Shown: one piece after another, positions 6,047 through 8,068 of the stretch
How positions within the stretch are numbered: the first letter of the stretch is position 1
Layout: every line of letters begins with the position of its first letter
Assembly: GCA_023427575.1 (NCBI GenBank)
Contig: JAEZAY010000383.1
Coordinates: 1-8,068, forward strand
From: Bacteroidota bacterium
GTDB taxonomy: Bacteria > Bacteroidota > Bacteroidia > Chitinophagales > Chitinophagaceae
Direction: 5' to 3'
DNA: 8,068 nucleotides
Position numbers and translations under genes: made by a program
Notes under the pieces: model-generated
Told to the model about the DNA's origin: nothing
The model's input: the letters and a program-made list of their open reading frames with translations, nothing else
Database searches by the model: none

Positions 6047-6535
6047 ATGCTCGCAGCTCTGAACAATCTAAGAAAAAAACCGGCCCGTTTGCTTAACCGC
6101 AAGGCCGCCCGCGAAGGAATAATAACTCTGCCGGATTTTCAAACACTGGTTGTACAGGATGATATCGATGTTGTGCTGGTGGAAGCAAAAGCGCATGCAA
6201 TCCGGATCGGTGGAGATCAAACCTTGGCAGAACTGGTATCCGTCGATCTTTACAGCCGGCGACTGTCAATCCACGCCAATGGTATCAGCATGGCGGGGAA
6301 AGTGAAAATAACCGTTTACGTTTCAGGGCTGAAATACCTGATGGTAAAAGGAAACTCGGAACTGTATTCAGCTGGGGTATTGCGTACTCCCCTGCTGATT
6401 TTGGCAACGAAAGGGAATTGCCGGATCAGTGTGCGGACGAACGGGATAATCCGGGTCGACAAACATTTCAGCTATGAGCTGATGTATAGCCGGAATCAAG
6501 CAAACTGGCAACAACCCGATAGATATTTAAGCTGA
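6047..6535 (+). CDS. Short GIN-like (DUF2807-related) protein lacking a signal peptide
   Basis: This is a 162-residue protein. Residues 28-138 follow the head-GIN pattern: 'LPDFQTLVVQDDIDVVLVEA' (family: f..I.v.g..dV.l..g), then 'RRLSIHANG', 'KVKITVYVSGLKYLMVKGNS', 'LILATKGNCRISV' and 'NGIIRVD', matching the beta-strand periodicity and the conserved Gly turns. The assignment rests on this pattern and on resemblance to short GIN-type proteins of Sphingobacteriales; it is not a confirmed domain hit. The ATG at 6047 is the only possible start, since an in-frame TGA lies at 6035-6037. The resulting N-terminus (basic 'NLRKKPARLLNRKAAR') has no hydrophobic stretch. That is odd for an envelope family: the protein may be cytoplasmic, or its signal sequence may have been lost. 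It is the first gene of a two-gene operon, ends in TGATG so that its stop overlaps the next start by one base, and is expressed from the dyad-containing promoter. Confidence 0.72.
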   Translation: MLAALNNLRKKPARLLNRKAAREGIITLPDFQTLVVQDDIDVVLVEAKAHAIRIGGDQTLAELVSVDLYSRRLSIHANGISMAGKVKITVYVSGLKYLMVKGNSELYSAGVLRTPLLILATKGNCRISVRTNGIIRVDKHFSYELMYSRNQANWQQPDRYLS

Positions 6536-7326
6536 TGATGATCCGGGCCAACATAATAAAATGGCAAAGCGGCTGCAGGCTTTTTCTGATCCGATCCTGT
6601 TTAACGCTTTTCATCCTGGTAGCCGGATTTGCCGGATTTGGCAATACCGGTTCGGAGCGAATCCCGGATCTGCAAATTGCGGAAACGGAAGCCGAGCAGT
6701 TTGTATGGGTTAAGTTGAACAAAACATTTTCCGCGATGCAAAACGGCGAACCGGGAAATTACCGATACCAGGAGAAAAATCAGATTCCGGCCCTGTTTCG
6801 CTTTGCAATGGAGTATGTTAACAGTGCTGAATTTATAAGGGAATACTGGATTTTCCGTGAATCGAATAAACCTGATCCAAACAAGCCAGATCTGGTGAAG
6901 CAGGTAAAGCGGCAACATTTCGAACTTTCACTCCGAATCATCCAACGCAAGCTGGAAGCGGCTTCTGCGGGAGAGCAGGAAAAGATCAGAGATCAGATTC
7001 AACTGGTTGAAAATGAAATCCGCAAACTGGATGAAACCGGATCATCGGGAAAACAGTGGCTGAATGAATTTCCGGAATCGCCGATGATGCTGATTAAAAG
7101 AATAATGGCCAGATTCCTGGAGGAAAGTGCGGATGTAGACTTTCAGGCCAAAGTAAAATATTCAAAACACAATCAGATTCGGTTCGCTAATCAGGAATAT
7201 GAATCAAGATCTCCCATCTGGAAACTTTGCTTCCGGGCAGGGATACATTCCACACAGGAATGGAGAACCGAATTGTTTCAAATGCTAAAATCAATGGAAG
7301 ATCAGTCCCAACAAACCTTCATGTGA
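6535..7326 (+). CDS. Exported or membrane-anchored protein of unknown family
   Basis: I do not recognise this 263-residue protein. Its start ATG (6535) overlaps the TGA of the GIN-like gene by one base, which implies translational coupling; a second ATG follows directly at 6538. Residues 16-36 ('RLFLIRSCLTLFILVAGFAG') are a signal peptide or single anchor after a basic N-terminus, with a plausible cleavage near 'GFG-NTG'. The remainder looks alpha-helical and highly charged. Residues 120-168 are rich in Lys, Glu, Gln and Arg with heptad-like spacing ('LRIIQRKLEAASAGEQEKI', 'QIQLVENEIRKLDE') and probably form a coiled coil. A proline-containing hinge, 'NEFPESPMM', leads to a C-terminal helical part with Trp229, Cys232 and Trp243. 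No catalytic motif is visible. Being coupled to a GIN protein and sharing the promoter type of the regulator and lipoprotein, it is probably an envelope effector of the same response (inference). Confidence 0.8.
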   Translation: MMIRANIIKWQSGCRLFLIRSCLTLFILVAGFAGFGNTGSERIPDLQIAETEAEQFVWVKLNKTFSAMQNGEPGNYRYQEKNQIPALFRFAMEYVNSAEFIREYWIFRESNKPDPNKPDLVKQVKRQHFELSLRIIQRKLEAASAGEQEKIRDQIQLVENEIRKLDETGSSGKQWLNEFPESPMMLIKRIMARFLEESADVDFQAKVKYSKHNQIRFANQEYESRSPIWKLCFRAGIHSTQEWRTELFQMLKSMEDQSQQTFM

Positions 7327-7347
7327 AAGAAAGGTTCACGAATACGA

Positions 7348-7374
7348 TGAATGCCGGTTGCCGGCCGGCATTCA
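7348..7374 (+). repeat. Perfect hairpin in the 3' region of the operon
   Basis: TGAATGCCGG (7348-7357) and CCGGCATTCA (7365-7374) form a perfect 10-bp stem around a 7-base loop, 21 bases after the stop codon. It is followed by A's, not T's, on the plus strand and has no T run on the minus strand, so it is not an intrinsic terminator. It may be a 3'-end stabilising structure or a REP-like palindrome. Confidence 0.6.
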
Positions 7375-7420
7375 AAAAGAAATTAAACATCTTCATATAA
7401 GCAAGCAATCGTTTGGTACC

Positions 7421-7450
7421 GTCCTGCTGTTCTCAGCGGGACTTTTTTTT
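7421..7450 (+). terminator. Intrinsic terminator of the GIN/unknown operon
   Basis: GTCCTGCTG (7421-7429) pairs with CAGCGGGAC (7434-7442) over nine positions with one G-T wobble, around the loop TTCT, and eight T's follow (7443-7450). It lies 95 bases after the stop codon at 7326 and is a textbook plus-strand intrinsic terminator. Confidence 0.9.
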
Positions 7451-7481
7451 AAAATGAAAATCGTGTGGATAGACCGCAAAT

Positions 7482-7510
7482 AAAAAAAGCGGCCGCAAAA
7501 TAACAGCCGC
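7482..7510 (-). terminator. Probable intrinsic terminator of the small minus-strand ORF
   Basis: On the minus strand GCGGC (7510-7506) pairs with GCCGC (7493-7489), extendable by two G-T wobbles, and seven T's follow (the A's at 7488-7482). The loop is 12 bases, so it is weaker than the facing plus-strand terminator. It begins 43 bases after the stop codon of the small ORF, and together they form a convergent terminator pair. Confidence 0.6.
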
Positions 7511-7552
7511 CCGGAGCAAGGGATTAAAGAAAGGGTATGGATTAAAAAAAAA

Positions 7553-7756
7553 TCAGGGTGCGGGACTATACATATCCCCAAACAGGTTACGATCTATCCG
7601 GTGATTATAAGCTTCCGGAGATGGTACCGGTCTTGAACCTGGTTCCGGCAATTTGTTCAAATTCCTGTTTACAAAAAGATTTGCTGATACACTGCAAAGA
7701 ATCCGGTTTTTGAAAGCCTTTTTAGCGAGATTTTGTATGGTAGAGCTTAGGTTCAT
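7553..7756 (-). CDS. Small hypothetical protein (67 residues)
   Basis: I do not recognise this protein. It starts at ATG 7756 with GGA six bases upstream (ACGGAAAATG) and ends in CCC-GCA-CCC-TGA. The N-terminal third is basic and possibly amphipathic ('IQNLAKKAFKNRILCSV'), the rest is Pro- and Asn-rich ('LPEPGSRPVPSPEAYNHRID', 'NLFGDMYSPAP'). There is one cysteine, no signal peptide and no membrane segment. Two short similar words, 'VNRNLN' and 'IDRNLFG', are noticeable. Support for a real gene comes from the T-tailed hairpin just downstream on the same strand and from its orientation facing the operon terminator. The promoter is weak: TAATCTTG (7777-7770) has one mismatch to the -7 consensus, and the nearest TTG is 25 bases upstream. 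It could be a chance frame within a longer intergenic stretch. Confidence 0.4.
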   Translation of the reverse strand: MNLSSTIQNLAKKAFKNRILCSVSANLFVNRNLNKLPEPGSRPVPSPEAYNHRIDRNLFGDMYSPAP

Positions 7757-8068
7757 TTTCCGTTCATTTCAAGATTAGACGGAAAAATCACCGCAGGTTT
7801 AACAAACGCCTGTTAAAAACCCCTAACATTTTTTGTTTTGTATCACTATTGTCCAGGTACAAGTATCAGTGACTCCCAGACTATCAAAATTGAAAAAAGA
7901 ATATAACCCAGCAGTGGTTGGACTTATGAGCTATAGATTATATCTTGGCTCCGGTAACAATTGTTTTTACTATCTCCACGCCGTCCGTTTTTAAATTTGC
8001 ACATTTTCACATCATTGGTGTCCGGTTAATAATTTTCAATTTACCTGAAACCTGTATCAACAGTAAGT
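7757..8068. other. Non-coding right edge with possible promoter pieces (312 bases)
   Basis: No gene is supported here. A perfect dyad TTTAACA-AACGCC-TGTTAAA (7798-7817) lies where the small ORF's upstream region would be and could be an operator or a weak hairpin. On the plus strand TAAATTTG (7992-7999) matches the -7 consensus exactly, but no TTG lies at the right distance (the nearest, 7961-7963, is 28 bases away). If used, it would drive a plus-strand gene beginning beyond the window. A frame at ATG 7927 encodes only 22 residues and is not convincing. Confidence 0.45.

Noticed and set aside
5974..6105. Alternative frame from ATG 5978 that might supply a signal peptide to the GIN-like protein through a frameshift at the T7 run (6040-6046)
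   Set aside because: It begins upstream of the predicted transcription start, its residues are not a clear signal peptide, and there is no independent evidence for slippage or a sequencing error.
7393..7581. Minus-strand 62-codon frame across the convergent terminators
   Set aside because: It runs through both terminator hairpins and their A/T runs, and its composition reflects these rather than a protein.
7553..7756. Small ORF as a RiPP precursor peptide
   Set aside because: It has only one cysteine, no recognisable leader-core junction, and no modification or export gene nearby.
8001..8017. ACAT-TTTC-ACAT-CA-TTG near the right edge, resembling the shared promoter motif
   Set aside because: The second half is ACAT, not ATGY, so there is no dyad, and no -7 box lies 20 bases after the TTG.

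Overview
The window looks like a chromosomal segment from a Bacteroidetes (Bacteroidota) bacterium. The protein families point to Chitinophagaceae, Sphingobacteriales or relatives, but genus cannot be settled from the sequence. Three things support this: a periplasmic two-component 'regulator propeller' histidine kinase, head-GIN (DUF2807) proteins and acidic lipoproteins; promoters with the Bacteroidetes -33 TTG / -7 TAnnTTTG pattern; and weak Shine-Dalgarno sequences. No mobile element, tRNA, rRNA or CRISPR array is visible.

Layout. Four genes lie on the minus strand in the left two thirds. Read in transcription order they are a propeller sensor histidine kinase (2682-5762), a NarL/LuxR-type response regulator (1939-2571), an acidic lipoprotein with YD-like repeats (779-1600), and a head-GIN lipoprotein cut by the left edge (1-699). 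Intrinsic terminators follow the regulator and the acidic lipoprotein. Divergent from the kinase is a two-gene plus-strand operon: a short GIN-like protein without a signal peptide (6047-6535), overlapped by one base by an exported protein of unknown family (6535-7326). This operon ends at a strong intrinsic terminator. A small minus-strand ORF (7553-7756), with its own apparent terminator, converges on it. The last 300 bases hold no supported gene.

The most interesting signal is regulatory. The upstream regions of the response regulator, the acidic lipoprotein and the plus-strand operon share one architecture in identical register: ACAT-N4-ATGY, then 2 bases, then TTG, then 20 bases, then a -7 box (TAnnTTTG, with one mismatch in the operon). 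A fourth copy of the dyad lies upstream of the kinase in a different register. The simplest reading is a self-contained regulon: the kinase senses an envelope or extracellular signal and phosphorylates the regulator. The regulator would then bind the dyad next to -33 to activate its own gene, the lipoprotein and the GIN/unknown operon. The motif and spacing are read directly from the sequence; the identity of the binding protein is inference.
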